From the NCBI GenBank assembly GCA_031550525.1, contig JAVBON010000026.1, forward strand, positions 1 through 64,000: a stretch of 64,000 nt of DNA, given 5' to 3'. The notes under the pieces were generated by a model, which had not been told where the DNA came from, ran no database searches, and saw nothing but the letters and a program-made list of their open reading frames with translations. Position numbers and translations under genes: made by a program. Shown one piece after another: positions 18,606 through 26,288 of the stretch. The number at the start of each line of letters is the position of its first letter. The first letter of the stretch is position 1. This DNA comes from WRHT01 sp031550525. GTDB lineage: Bacteria > Desulfobacterota > Desulfovibrionia > Desulfovibrionales > Desulfovibrionaceae.

Positions 18606-18623
18606 TGCAAAACCTTTTATCTG

Positions 18624-18818
18624 CTACATTACCGAAAATATGCCGCTTGTTTTTTCACGCGGCCGTCTGCGCAAAGGCGCAACGGCGGCCCTGGCCCGCC
18701 CCAGCGCCCGCTCCATGCAAAACGCTTTCTGGAGCATTTTGAGTTTTTCAAAGCTAAAAACTATAAAAAACCAGAGCGCCAACGCCGCCCCAGCCCCGGC
18801 AATAAAAACCGGGCACAC
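18624..18818 (-). CDS. Possible small membrane protein between cvpA and mazG
   Basis: A GTG-initiated frame of 64 codons fills the gap between cvpA and mazG on the same strand. The product has one clear hydrophobic segment (GAGAALALWFFIVFSF, about residues 7-22) followed by a basic tail, which would make a single-span membrane peptide. The ribosome site is weak. It could be a real small gene of this operon or a chance frame. Confidence 0.35.
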   Translation of the reverse strand: MCPVFIAGAGAALALWFFIVFSFEKLKMLQKAFCMERALGRARAAVAPLRRRPREKTSGIFSVM

Positions 18819-18859
18819 GCGGGTATGGCCCGCCTAAACGGCGCTGCACCTTACAAAGG

Positions 18860-19393
18860 TCATTTCAGATTAAAAGACATTGCAAGGTTGGGGAATTTGT
18901 GAAACCCGTCTGTCGCCTTGTCTATGGCCTGCCAGATTTCGTTGATATATGGCGCCAGAGCGGAGCCGCGCCTGATTTGGCTGTTGGGGGCCATGTAGTG
19001 CAGGCAAACCAGTATAAGAGTGCAAAGCATTACGCCTTTTGCCGCTCCGGCCAGCCCGCCGAGTATGCGGTCCACCACGTTGGGCGTTCTTGTCTCCAAA
19101 ATCTTTTCCACAATTTTGAGCAGCACGCCGCCAATGATAAACGTGCAGGCAAACACCACCACATAAGCCAGCATATGCGCCCAGGAGGGGTCGTCCAGCA
19201 TGGAGCCCAGCCCTTTGACCACTTCGGCATGTATATGATTGTTGCCAGCGGCCAATAGGCCCAGCGCAAAGGCGACAAGGCCGGATATTTCCGGCATTAG
19301 GCCCCGCAACGCGCCGCGCGCGGCCACAAGCAATATAAGCCCGGCCATGCACAGATCAAGGGTGTTTATATTGCTTGGCAATGATAAATCCAT
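18860..19393 (-). CDS. cvpA: CvpA family membrane protein
   Basis: This 177-residue protein has four to five hydrophobic helices and the CvpA features: an N-terminal segment LDLCMAGLILLVAARGALRGLMPEI, a glycine-rich helix, and a conserved DRILGGLAGAAKGVML loop and helix near 115-130. CvpA is named for its requirement in colicin V export. In most bacteria its role is a broader one in envelope integrity. It lies 223 bases after a second, divergent CvpA-like gene and before mazG. Confidence 0.85.
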   Translation of the reverse strand: MDLSLPSNINTLDLCMAGLILLVAARGALRGLMPEISGLVAFALGLLAAGNNHIHAEVVKGLGSMLDDPSWAHMLAYVVVFACTFIIGGVLLKIVEKILETRTPNVVDRILGGLAGAAKGVMLCTLILVCLHYMAPNSQIRRGSALAPYINEIWQAIDKATDGFHKFPNLAMSFNLK

Positions 19394-19570
19394 GGCATTC
19401 CCGTATGTTTACGCATCAACAGGCTTACCCAGCAAAGGTTTGCGGGCCTGCCCCTTTAAAAGCGGCGCAATTACACGCAATACTGAATGTACTGTTAAAA
19501 AACAGCTACATGCGGCCCTTGCGCCGGCCATTTAAACACAACGCAAATTTTATCCGCCAGGCCAGACATT

Positions 19571-19610
19571 TTAACACAACGAGAATTTTTGCCTTTCAGC
19601 GTTGTGTTAA
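19571..19610. terminator. Inverted repeat between two CvpA-like genes
   Basis: Eleven-base perfect arms (TTAACACAACG at 19571-19581 and its complement at 19600-19610) lie just after the stop of the gene at 19617-20138. An extra copy of AACACAACG lies at about 19535. It may terminate or attenuate transcription, or bind a regulator. It has only a short AT tail. Confidence 0.45.
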
Positions 19611-19616
19611 CACGCC

Positions 19617-20138
19617 CTAAAGCCAGTTGGCCGGATTAAGATACTGCGGATAGTACAGCACGCCCAAAAGCCCCATTTCAGACCAGCACCGGCCCAAAAA
19701 AGCAGCTATGTCGGAATAGTCGTAAAGGCCTTTTATGGGTAAACGCACGGTATACAGCAGCACCATAAACATGCTGGTGTAAACAAAACCCATAACCAGT
19801 CCGGAAAGCAGCCCCAAGGCCTTGTCCACCGGCCTTCCGCTCATGGGCAGCAGTTTGGGCAGCCTGTAAAACAAAAAGCGCAACGCGATGAACATGCAGA
19901 CAAACACGAGCAGATAAGCCACGTGCGAGGCGCGCTTGCTTATAACAACGGATATGAGATCCGTCACAAAAGAGTTAATTTGCGGCACAACAGCCACAGC
20001 CAGGGCCAACACGCTGGCCGTAAGCAACTGCGAGCAGCGTTTGAAACCGGCCGTAAAGCCGTACAGGCAGCAAGCGCCCCAGATAATCAACAACAACATG
20101 CCTTGCACGGTAATATGACCGACAACGGGTAAATTCAT
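19617..20138 (-). CDS. CvpA-like membrane protein, second copy
   Basis: This 173-residue protein has four hydrophobic segments laid out as in CvpA: an N-terminal helix (MLLLIIWGACCLYGFTAGFKR), helix two with VLALAVAVVPQINSFV, helix three (VAYLLVFVCMFIALRFLFYRL) and the family-like loop GRPVDKALGLLSGLVMGFVYTSMF. Similarity to the neighbouring CvpA is structural rather than close. AAAGGTG precedes the ATG. It starts 12 bases after the upstream gene at 20151-20705 and is probably co-transcribed with it. Confidence 0.7.
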   Translation of the reverse strand: MNLPVVGHITVQGMLLLIIWGACCLYGFTAGFKRCSQLLTASVLALAVAVVPQINSFVTDLISVVISKRASHVAYLLVFVCMFIALRFLFYRLPKLLPMSGRPVDKALGLLSGLVMGFVYTSMFMVLLYTVRLPIKGLYDYSDIAAFLGRCWSEMGLLGVLYYPQYLNPANWL

Positions 20139-20150
20139 AATGCAGCACCT

Positions 20151-20705
20151 TTATATTTCATGGCCGGGCAGAGTTACGGAGTAATCTCCACCCTTCAGTT
20201 TCGGACATTCTTCACTCAGGGCGCAAATATCGCACCCGCCTCTGAAAGGGTAATAGGTAGCCACGGCATAACGGCGGTTAAGGGCCAGAGCCGTGCTGGC
20301 CTCATCCGGATCGCGCAGGCTCTCGCTTTCCAAAGCCAGTTTTAAATCCAGCGTGGGCTTGGGGGCAGGGGCGCACCCGGCCTCCGCCACTTCGGGCAAA
20401 AGATCGTAAACCGCGCACATACACATGGTCTGGGCCAAAGAGTTGAACAAAAAGGCCTCGCTGGGGGCGTCGTCCCAAATATCGTCAACGCTTTCTTCCA
20501 CCGCTTCGTCCAGCCATACGGCCAGGTAGGAATCCTTGGCAATATCTATGCGCTTGGCATGCAGGTGGGGCAGCCACTTCCCCCAATGCTCCGCAAGCCT
20601 GTCCATTACATCGCCCTCAATGCGCGTCTCCTGACTGTTGGAAAGCAGGAGCTCTATATCCATGTAAGGGGTTACTTCAAGTTTCTCTGTGCTAAATGCC
20701 GGCAT
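20151..20705 (-). CDS. Conserved hypothetical protein with C-terminal Cys motif
   Basis: I do not recognise the family of this 184-residue soluble protein. The N-terminus is MPAFSTEKLEVTPYMD, the middle is acidic (EAVEESVDDIWDDAPSE), and the C-terminus has CDICALSEECPKL, a CxxC-x5-C pattern that could bind a metal or an iron-sulfur cluster, preceded by another Cys-rich segment (MCMCAVYDLL). An upstream ATG would add seven residues, but the ATG at 20705 has GGAGGT just before it, so I prefer it. It heads the run with two CvpA-like genes and mazG, which hints at a link to envelope or stress functions. Confidence 0.7.
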   Translation of the reverse strand: MPAFSTEKLEVTPYMDIELLLSNSQETRIEGDVMDRLAEHWGKWLPHLHAKRIDIAKDSYLAVWLDEAVEESVDDIWDDAPSEAFLFNSLAQTMCMCAVYDLLPEVAEAGCAPAPKPTLDLKLALESESLRDPDEASTALALNRRYAVATYYPFRGGCDICALSEECPKLKGGDYSVTLPGHEI

Positions 20706-20892
20706 GCGCACCTCCATCATGTACATTCCCGCAGAAGGTATGGTTTAAACATAAAAGCGTCAAGAAAAGAAGATGCGCTTTTGGCCCAAAACGCGCGGAA
20801 ATATTTTTTGCTTTCCGCCCATAAAAATATTGACTAAAGGGAGCTAAGAGGGTTCTGTAAGAACTGATTAAAAAACAAAATCGGAGTGTCAC

Positions 20893-21441
20893 ATGCTTAA
20901 CCCCAAAGAATGTATCTTATACAGCGGCGGCGCGGCCGGATCTGAAGCCTGGTTCGGGCAGATGGCCGAAAAACACGGCCTGCAGGAAGTAAACTTCAGC
21001 TTCGAAGGCCACCAGATGGAGCGCACGCGCGGCGCACGCATTCTTACCAACGAAGAGCTGGCCCTTAAAGACGTAAGCCTTAGCTACGTTTCAAAGCTCA
21101 TGAGCCGCCAATACACCAGCGCGCCCCTGTTCCGCAAGGTGCTGCAATCCATTTGCTGGCAGGTAAGCAGCGCCCACGAAGTGTTTGTTGTAGGCGAAAT
21201 TCTGCCCGATGACACCGTAAAAGGCGGCACCGGCTGGGGCGCGGAATTCTCTAAAATCTGCAACAAGCGCCTCATAGTGTTCGACCAGAAACAAAATGCA
21301 TGGTTCCTCTGGAACTCCGGCTGGGAAAAACAGAACGACGTTATCATAACCGAGCGCCTCTTCACCGGCACCGGCACCCGCTTTATAGAAGACAACGGTA
21401 AAAAGGCCATTGCCGATCTGTTCGCCAGATCTTTCAAATAA
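20893..21441 (+). CDS. SLOG/YpsA-like Rossmann-fold protein
   Basis: This 182-residue protein opens with a strand and glycine-rich loop (CILYSGGAAGSEAWFGQMAEKHG) followed by VNFSFEGHQ. The C-terminal half has GTGWGAEFSKICNKRLIVFDQKQNAWFLW. This order is typical of small SLOG-superfamily proteins related to the molybdenum-carrier/YpsA group, which are thought to bind nucleotides or nucleotide derivatives. The exact function is unknown. CGGAG precedes the ATG. It is a single-gene unit, divergent from the cvpA/mazG run, with a clear terminator at 21516-21538. Confidence 0.65.
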   Translation: MLNPKECILYSGGAAGSEAWFGQMAEKHGLQEVNFSFEGHQMERTRGARILTNEELALKDVSLSYVSKLMSRQYTSAPLFRKVLQSICWQVSSAHEVFVVGEILPDDTVKGGTGWGAEFSKICNKRLIVFDQKQNAWFLWNSGWEKQNDVIITERLFTGTGTRFIEDNGKKAIADLFARSFK

Positions 21442-21515
21442 CACTGGCAAGAAAGGCGCAAGAGCAGGCACGGCCTGTACGAGGCAAAAAGACCCTCGTG
21501 ACTACACTATCTAAT

Positions 21516-21538
21516 GAAGGGAGGCGTTGCCTCCCTTC
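21516..21538 (+). terminator. Terminator after the SLOG-like gene
   Basis: Ten-base arms (GAAGGGAGGC and its complement) with a three-base loop lie 75 bases after the stop codon and are followed by CTGTTTA. Confidence 0.75.
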
Positions 21539-21673
21539 CTGTTTATTGAAAAAGCCTGATTCTTGCGCAGGCCAATTCGTGTTTGGCTGCGGGCGGTTTC
21601 CGCCGGCGCCTGATATCTGGGACGCTTAAACCGGGCTATACCGCCAGACTTTTGCCGCAACCCCATACCTTAT

Positions 21674-21752
21674 TTGCACACCATTTGCACTTTTGCACAA
21701 ATTGCACTCCAAGGCCTTACACATTGTGCAAATTATGTGCTTATTTTTGCAC
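21674..21752. repeat. Cluster of TTGCAC direct repeats
   Basis: TTGCAC occurs at 21674, 21685, 21693, 21702 and 21747 on the forward strand, with its complement GTGCAA at 21726 and a half-match (GTGC) at 21737. Four copies fall within 34 bases at 8-11 base spacing in an AT-rich stretch. The cluster lies just upstream of the candidate RNA at 21905-22045 and could be a binding array or an iteron-like site. Confidence 0.6.
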
Positions 21753-21904
21753 AATATACCGGACTGATTAAATACACTTTTATTTATCTTACTGTAATAA
21801 CAAATTAAATAAGACATGGCACAGCAGATGCTATATACAGGACAAGTGAGCAACAACACTAAAGCATGTCTGTCTGCGACATCAACTCCTCGATGGTTTT
21901 ATAA

Positions 21905-22045
21905 TGGTTCATGCGTTTGCTTGCGGGTTCCGGTCGGTGTGGCAGCTCCGGAGCCTGTGAAAAGGACCTCACAAAGTTGAACCATGCATTTGGGTGAAAA
22001 ACCCGCTGAAAGCGCCGTCATACCTTCCTCCTGACGGCGCTTTTC
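21905..22045 (+). ncRNA. Candidate structured small RNA with intrinsic terminator
   Basis: No gene is visible in 21539-22054, but the segment can fold well. TGGTTCA at 21905-21911 pairs with TGAACCA at 21978-21984. Inside that, GGTTCCGG (21926-21933) pairs with CCGGAGCC (21948-21955) and TGTGA (21956-21960) pairs with TCACA (21969-21973), giving a three-way junction. A GGGT/AACCC hairpin and a strong terminator follow: AGCGCCGTCA (22011-22020) with its complement at 22032-22041, then a T-run. It does not match 6S, SRP, tmRNA, RNase P or a riboswitch class that I could recognise. It could be an independent sRNA. The terminator may also serve the convergent pncC gene. Confidence 0.45.
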
Positions 22046-22054
22046 TTTTATCTT

Positions 22055-22597
22055 TTACCGGCCCAGCGCGTGCAGCAACATTTCAAGCCCCAGCAGGCAA
22101 GCGGCTTGGCGCACCTCTTCCCTGCCCCCGTCAAAGCGGGCGGTTTGGGCAAATACGTGCATTCCGGATTTTTTCAGGTAATCGGCCTGAGGCGGTTTTT
22201 TCAGTTCCAGCCCGCCTGGCACGGCCACGGCCAGGCACACCGTGCCCACAGGCTTTTCCGGCGTGCCGCCGTCCGGCCCCGCTATGCCGGAAACAGCTAT
22301 GGCGCACTGCGCGGCGCAGGCCTTGCACGCGCCAACGCTCATCTGCCTTACCACCGGCAGGCTTACGGCCCCATATTCTCGCAAAACCTCGACAGGCACC
22401 TTCAAAAGGCGCATTTTCATATCGTTGGTATAGGTTACCACGCCGCCGCTAAACCAGGCCGAGCTGCCAGCCTCGTTAGTGCAGGCGGCGGCAATAAGCC
22501 CGCCAGTGCACGACTCCGCCGCGCACATCATCAGTTTGTGGCGTTTTAGCGCCAGACTCAACTTTTTTACCACCGGCCCGCTCAAATCAAAAAACAT
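22055..22597 (-). CDS. pncC: CinA C-terminal domain protein, NMN amidohydrolase
   Basis: This 180-residue protein consists only of the CinA C-terminal (PncC) domain, which deamidates nicotinamide mononucleotide in NAD recycling. Signatures are AAESCTGGLIAAACT near residues 26-40, GVVTYTNDMKMRLLKVP, and AVSGIAGPDGGTPEKPVGTVCLAV. The nucleotidyl-hydrolase N-terminal half of full-length CinA is absent. I chose the ATG at 22597 because GGAGG lies just before it; the frame is open for 38 more codons upstream but lacks a ribosome site there. The gene stands alone and converges on the candidate RNA. Confidence 0.9.
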   Translation of the reverse strand: MFFDLSGPVVKKLSLALKRHKLMMCAAESCTGGLIAAACTNEAGSSAWFSGGVVTYTNDMKMRLLKVPVEVLREYGAVSLPVVRQMSVGACKACAAQCAIAVSGIAGPDGGTPEKPVGTVCLAVAVPGGLELKKPPQADYLKKSGMHVFAQTARFDGGREEVRQAACLLGLEMLLHALGR

Positions 22598-22763
22598 GCC
22601 GCCTCCAGAAAATACTAAATAATAAATCTGAATTAACCGATAAATACAGTGTATGTCTATTTTCAGACCCGGCTTTAAAACTGCTTGCCTGCTGATAAGG
22701 CCGCTGGACAATTACGAACAGCATTGCGCATTAAACATATAGACAAACATAATTTATACAAAA

Positions 22764-23022
22764 GTTGCGGGGTCAAGGGGGTTCAACCCCCTTGCGGGGC
22801 TGGGCGGAGCCCAGATCTTATAAATCTGGCTTCAGCTTTAAACTATTAGTTCGGCCTCGCTGCCGCTCGGACCTCACTCGCCGCGCCGGAAGTGAATTCC
22901 GGCTTGCTCCGCTTCGCGGCTAAGGATTTGGCTTATGCTAATTATCATAACGTTGCGGGGTCAAGGGGGTTCAACCCCCTTGCGGGGCTGGGCGGAGCCC
23001 AGATCTTATAAATCTGGCTTCA
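22764..23022. repeat. Two identical direct copies of the core hairpin repeat
   Basis: Positions 22764-22834 and 22952-23022 are the same 71-base sequence in the same direction, without an insert. The unit contains three hairpins in a row: AAGGGGG/CCCCCTT, GGGCGGAGCCC, and CCAGATCTTATAAATCTGG. These uninterrupted copies define the core seen with inserts elsewhere in the window. The 117 bases between them hold another small hairpin (GCCGGAA/TTCCGGC). No gene is seen in 22598-23095. Confidence 0.85.
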
Positions 23023-23095
23023 TCCATATATGTATTTATCCTCATTGCCTATATGCGCGTCATCCTGTAATTTAGCGGCTAACGGAGAATCATGC

Positions 23096-24286
23096 ATGAT
23101 CAGGAATAAATCTTCGCGATATTTGCGGCTGTTTTTGGCGGTAATGCTGCTGGCGGCCTGCCTGCTGCCCTGTGCCGACGCCCTGGCTGGCGTACCAACC
23201 CCACAAAGCGGTATTGGCGCGCCCATGCGGGTGGTGTACGGCTTTGACAGGGAGTTCGCGCCGTTCAGTTATGAAGATCCGGGCGGAAAGCCCGTGGGCT
23301 TTGATGTGGAAATTATTGAAAGCATCTTTCAGGGCAAGGTAACGCTATCTCCGCGCCCTTTGAACTGGTTTTCCATCCAGCCGGAGCTTACTGCGGGCTC
23401 CATACACCTTACCACCGGCATGGTGCGCACACCGCAACGGGCCAGAGCCTATGCGTTTTCCACCCTGCCCACCTTTGATTTGAAACTGCGCTTTTTCACC
23501 AAGGTGTACAAACGTGTGCCCAACGCCAGCTTTTTACGCGGGCAATCGGTGGCTGTGGAGGAAGGCTCGGCCCAACTACAGTTGCTGCAACAATTCGGCG
23601 GCATCAACGTAAAGCAGTTCAAAACCCGCGCCCTGGCCCTGCGCGCCTTGTATAACGAGGAAGTGGACGCTTTTTGCGGGCCGGACGAGCCCAGCTACTA
23701 CATAATACGCAAACTTAACTATGGGGCCATTACCACTGTGGGCACACCGCTGGCCGCCACCGAAATGCGCATTGCCGTACAGCGCGACCGTGGCGACATT
23801 TTGCGGCTGGTCAACGACGGACTGGCCGAACTGATTAAAAGCGGTGAATATGACCGCATTTACCGCCGCTGGTTTGTAACCGATCTTACCCAGACCGAAA
23901 AAGACGCCCTGCTCAAAGCCGCCAAAAGCGCCACCATAAGCTCTTACGCGCCTTACGGCAAAATGAACATGGGCGCGGCCGTGCTTACGGCCACCGGCAA
24001 GGTGCTTAGCGGCTGCAATGTGGAAAACGCGGAGCCAAAGCTTTCCATATCCGCCGTGCGCTCGGCCATTTCCAGCGCAGTGCTGGCCAACGAGCTGGAA
24101 ATACGTGCCGTGGTGCAGGTTGACCAGAACGGCAACGTAGTAATGCCCAGCAATGACGACTACCAGGCCGTTTACGAGTTCGGGCGCGGCGTGCAGGTAA
24201 TGGACGCCAAGGGCGGCGCGCCCATGGTGGTGCAGCTTTATCCCACGCCTGTCACACGCAACATTTTCGCGCTGGAGATGAAATAA
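23096..24286 (+). CDS. Exported solute-binding protein fused to a degenerate cytidine-deaminase domain
   Basis: This 396-residue protein starts with a signal peptide (YLRLFLAVMLLAACLLPCADA). Residues about 43-285 form an amino-acid-type periplasmic binding fold of the SBP_bac_3 family, with YGFDREFAPFSYEDPGG, GFDVEIIESIF and SGEYDRIYRRWF. Residues about 295-396 look like cytidine deaminase: SSYAPYGKMNMGAAVLT, GKVLSGCNVENA at 302-313. The ribose-binding N308 and E310 equivalents are present. The zinc/catalytic CAE is replaced by S319-A-V321, and the PCxxC motif reads PSNDD, so catalysis should be lost. The start at 23096 gives a proper signal peptide. The stop overlaps the glucokinase start by one base. 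I infer a binding or sensing module. I know of no described example. Confidence 0.8.
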   Translation: MIRNKSSRYLRLFLAVMLLAACLLPCADALAGVPTPQSGIGAPMRVVYGFDREFAPFSYEDPGGKPVGFDVEIIESIFQGKVTLSPRPLNWFSIQPELTAGSIHLTTGMVRTPQRARAYAFSTLPTFDLKLRFFTKVYKRVPNASFLRGQSVAVEEGSAQLQLLQQFGGINVKQFKTRALALRALYNEEVDAFCGPDEPSYYIIRKLNYGAITTVGTPLAATEMRIAVQRDRGDILRLVNDGLAELIKSGEYDRIYRRWFVTDLTQTEKDALLKAAKSATISSYAPYGKMNMGAAVLTATGKVLSGCNVENAEPKLSISAVRSAISSAVLANELEIRAVVQVDQNGNVVMPSNDDYQAVYEFGRGVQVMDAKGGAPMVVQLYPTPVTRNIFALEMK

Positions 24287-25395
24287 TGCAGGGCCGCTTC
24301 ATGCTGGCGGCGGACATAGGCGGCACCTTCAGCCGCTTTGCCCTCTTCAGCATGCAAGAAGATTCCACGGGGCTGCGCCTTATGCTGGAGCCGGGCAGCA
24401 AAATCAGGCTGGCCACGCGCGATTACGCCAGCTTCGGCGCTCTGCTCTCCGCCCTGCGCGACGTACCGGCCCCCGGCGGCTACACCCTGCTCGCGCCATC
24501 GCCAAGGCCCGGTTTCACGCTGGCTTGCGCGGCTCTGGCCGTGCCCGGCCCGGTGGATAACGGGCACTGCTTCGCGCCCAATATTCCCTGGCCCTTAAGC
24601 GCGAAAGAGGCGGAAGCCGCAAGCGGCGCTCCGGCGGGGCTCCTTAACGATTTCGCGGCGCAAGGCAAAGCCTGCCTGTTCCCGCAAATTTTGGGCCTGC
24701 GCGTAATCCTGCCGGGGGAGAGCAGGCCGGATAGCCCCTGCGCGGTATTGGGCGCGGGCACAGGGCTGGGCAAGGCTCAAATCATGCCGGATCCGGACCA
24801 ACGCGGCACTCCCGCCGTGCCCGTGCTTGCGGGGGCAAAAGCGGAACAGGCCGCTTATATACACCTGCCCGCCTCCGCGCTTGATGCGGCGGGGCTGGAG
24901 GCTTTAAGCGCCCGCGTGCGTCCGTCGGAAGGCGGGCATGCCGTGTTTCCGTTTAACGGCGAGGCGGAAGCCGCCTACGAGGCCTTTGCCCGTAAAATGA
25001 GCGGCCGAAAAGAAATTATAGGCGATATGGCCGTAACCGGCTACGGCCTCACTATGCTTTACGCTTTTCACACCGGCCAGAACAGTCTTTTGAATCCGCC
25101 GGAAGTAACTCCTTTGCTGGCGTCAGCGCCCAAGGCCCTGGAGTGGCTGGCCCGCTTTTACGGCCGCGCCTGCCGCAACTTTGTGCTGGAAACCATGGCC
25201 CTTGGCGGGGTTTACCTCTCTGGCGGCATGCTCAGCCATGTGCCGGGCCTGCTAGGCCACACTGCCTTTGAGGCGGAGTTCCGCCAGAGCGAAACCCAGG
25301 CCCGCCTTATGCGCGGTGTGCCTGTGCAATGGATAAGCAACCAAGATGCCGGCCTGTGGGGCAGCGCCGTGCACGGGCTGAGCATGGCGCTGTAA
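24286..25395 (+). CDS. glk: Glucokinase
   Basis: This 369-residue cytoplasmic enzyme phosphorylates glucose with ATP. It matches the Glk (non-ROK) family: ADIGGTFSRFALF (phosphate loop) near residue 5, LLNDFAAQG with the sugar-binding Asn and Asp, LGAGTGLGKA, SEGGHAVF with the sugar-binding Glu and His, and MALGGVYLSGGML near the C-terminus. It is about 45 residues longer than E. coli Glk, mostly in the first third. Its ATG overlaps the stop of the receptor/pseudo-deaminase gene, so the two are translationally coupled. That pairing is unusual and suggests a link between an external signal and sugar use. Confidence 0.88.
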   Translation: MQGRFMLAADIGGTFSRFALFSMQEDSTGLRLMLEPGSKIRLATRDYASFGALLSALRDVPAPGGYTLLAPSPRPGFTLACAALAVPGPVDNGHCFAPNIPWPLSAKEAEAASGAPAGLLNDFAAQGKACLFPQILGLRVILPGESRPDSPCAVLGAGTGLGKAQIMPDPDQRGTPAVPVLAGAKAEQAAYIHLPASALDAAGLEALSARVRPSEGGHAVFPFNGEAEAAYEAFARKMSGRKEIIGDMAVTGYGLTMLYAFHTGQNSLLNPPEVTPLLASAPKALEWLARFYGRACRNFVLETMALGGVYLSGGMLSHVPGLLGHTAFEAEFRQSETQARLMRGVPVQWISNQDAGLWGSAVHGLSMAL

Positions 25396-25422
25396 CCGGA
25401 GATGTATTCTAATAAAAATTGC

Positions 25423-25471
25423 TTATAATCCAAGCCCCTCTCAACCAGGTTGAGAGGGGCTTGGATTATAA
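25423..25471. terminator. Bidirectional terminator hairpin after glk
   Basis: Arms of 24 bases (TTATAATCCAAGCCCCTC onward) are perfect complements around a minimal loop, with A/T-rich feet on both sides. It lies 28 bases after the glk stop and before the converging PII-like gene. Confidence 0.85.
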
Positions 25472-25622
25472 AACACCGATAAAGTTTTAACAGACCTTAA
25501 AACACAGCGCATCCGCCTTGCCGTGCCAAACGGCTGGTTACACCTTGCCCAGCATTACTCCGGCAGCTAGCGCAAAACGCGCTTCACCACGGCAGTTAGC
25601 CAAAACGCGCTTTACGGCCCTA

Positions 25623-26288
25623 TTATTTAGCGCCAAGGTGCACGAATTTTTCAATATTCATGCAGTACGCTATGCCGCCGCCGGGCTGGTTGAGAATGGG
25701 CACTTCGCTTATGGCTTTAAGTATGGCGTCGGCCTTTTCGTTTTCGCCGGCAATAAGCAGCATATCTTTTTCCGGCACGAGGGTAATGCCGAAAAACTTC
25801 ACATCCTCCTCAGTGCCAGTGCCGCGCGCGCTGAATATGGTGCCGCCGTGGGCGCCTGCCTTGCGGGCCGCTTCCATAACATCGTCTCCATAGCCGGAGT
25901 TTACTATAACGGTAATCAACTGGTAGCCGGATTCCATTCTCGTACCTTCTGGTTTTTGTATTTCCTGATTATCCGCGCCGGTGCGGCTTAACACGCTGGA
26001 AACATCCAGCAGCATGCCCCTGCCGCCAAACTTGCCGGGGTGCTGCTCCGCCGTGGAGGTAACGGCCTCAAGCACGGCATCGCACTCGTCGCAGAGCAGG
26101 GTAAAAACAACATCCTGCATGACATCGGCCAAAGAAAGGGCCTGCAAAATGCGGTTTCCATGAAAACTTCTGCCCAGCGTCACCGTGCCGCCGCGCGCTC
26201 CCGCCGCCTTGGCTATGGACATGAGCTTGTCGCCTTTGTTCCGGCCCACCATACAGATAAGGAGCTTATAGTTGAACAGTTTCTTCAT
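25623..26288 (-). CDS. Tandem PII-like regulatory protein
   Basis: This 221-residue protein contains two PII-like ferredoxin folds. The first runs from YKLLICMVGRNKGDKLMSIAKAAGARGGTV (residues about 7-36). The second runs from YQLITVIVNSGYGDDVMEAARKAGAHGGTIFSARGTG (about 121-157). Both show the PII strand-helix and A-GGT loop pattern. The typical uridylylated T-loop tyrosine is not seen, so control by GlnD is unlikely. Its ATG overlaps the stop of the upstream DUF1538 gene by one base. Such PII-like/DUF1538 pairs recur in bacteria, and the PII-like part probably regulates the membrane partner. Confidence 0.8.
   Translation of the reverse strand: MKKLFNYKLLICMVGRNKGDKLMSIAKAAGARGGTVTLGRSFHGNRILQALSLADVMQDVVFTLLCDECDAVLEAVTSTAEQHPGKFGGRGMLLDVSSVLSRTGADNQEIQKPEGTRMESGYQLITVIVNSGYGDDVMEAARKAGAHGGTIFSARGTGTEEDVKFFGITLVPEKDMLLIAGENEKADAILKAISEVPILNQPGGGIAYCMNIEKFVHLGAK

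Noticed and set aside
21905..22045. A cobalamin or other known riboswitch, 6S RNA or SRP RNA
   Set aside because: The conserved boxes of these classes are missing and no controlled gene follows on the same strand.
22764..23022. A tRNA (the repeats contain GGTTCAACCCC, which looks like a T-arm)
   Set aside because: No acceptor stem, anticodon arm or CCA-adjacent structure is present; the motif is one of three hairpins of the repeat core.
22764..23022. A CRISPR array
   Set aside because: Only two repeat units of 71 bases, 117 bases apart, without a cas gene.
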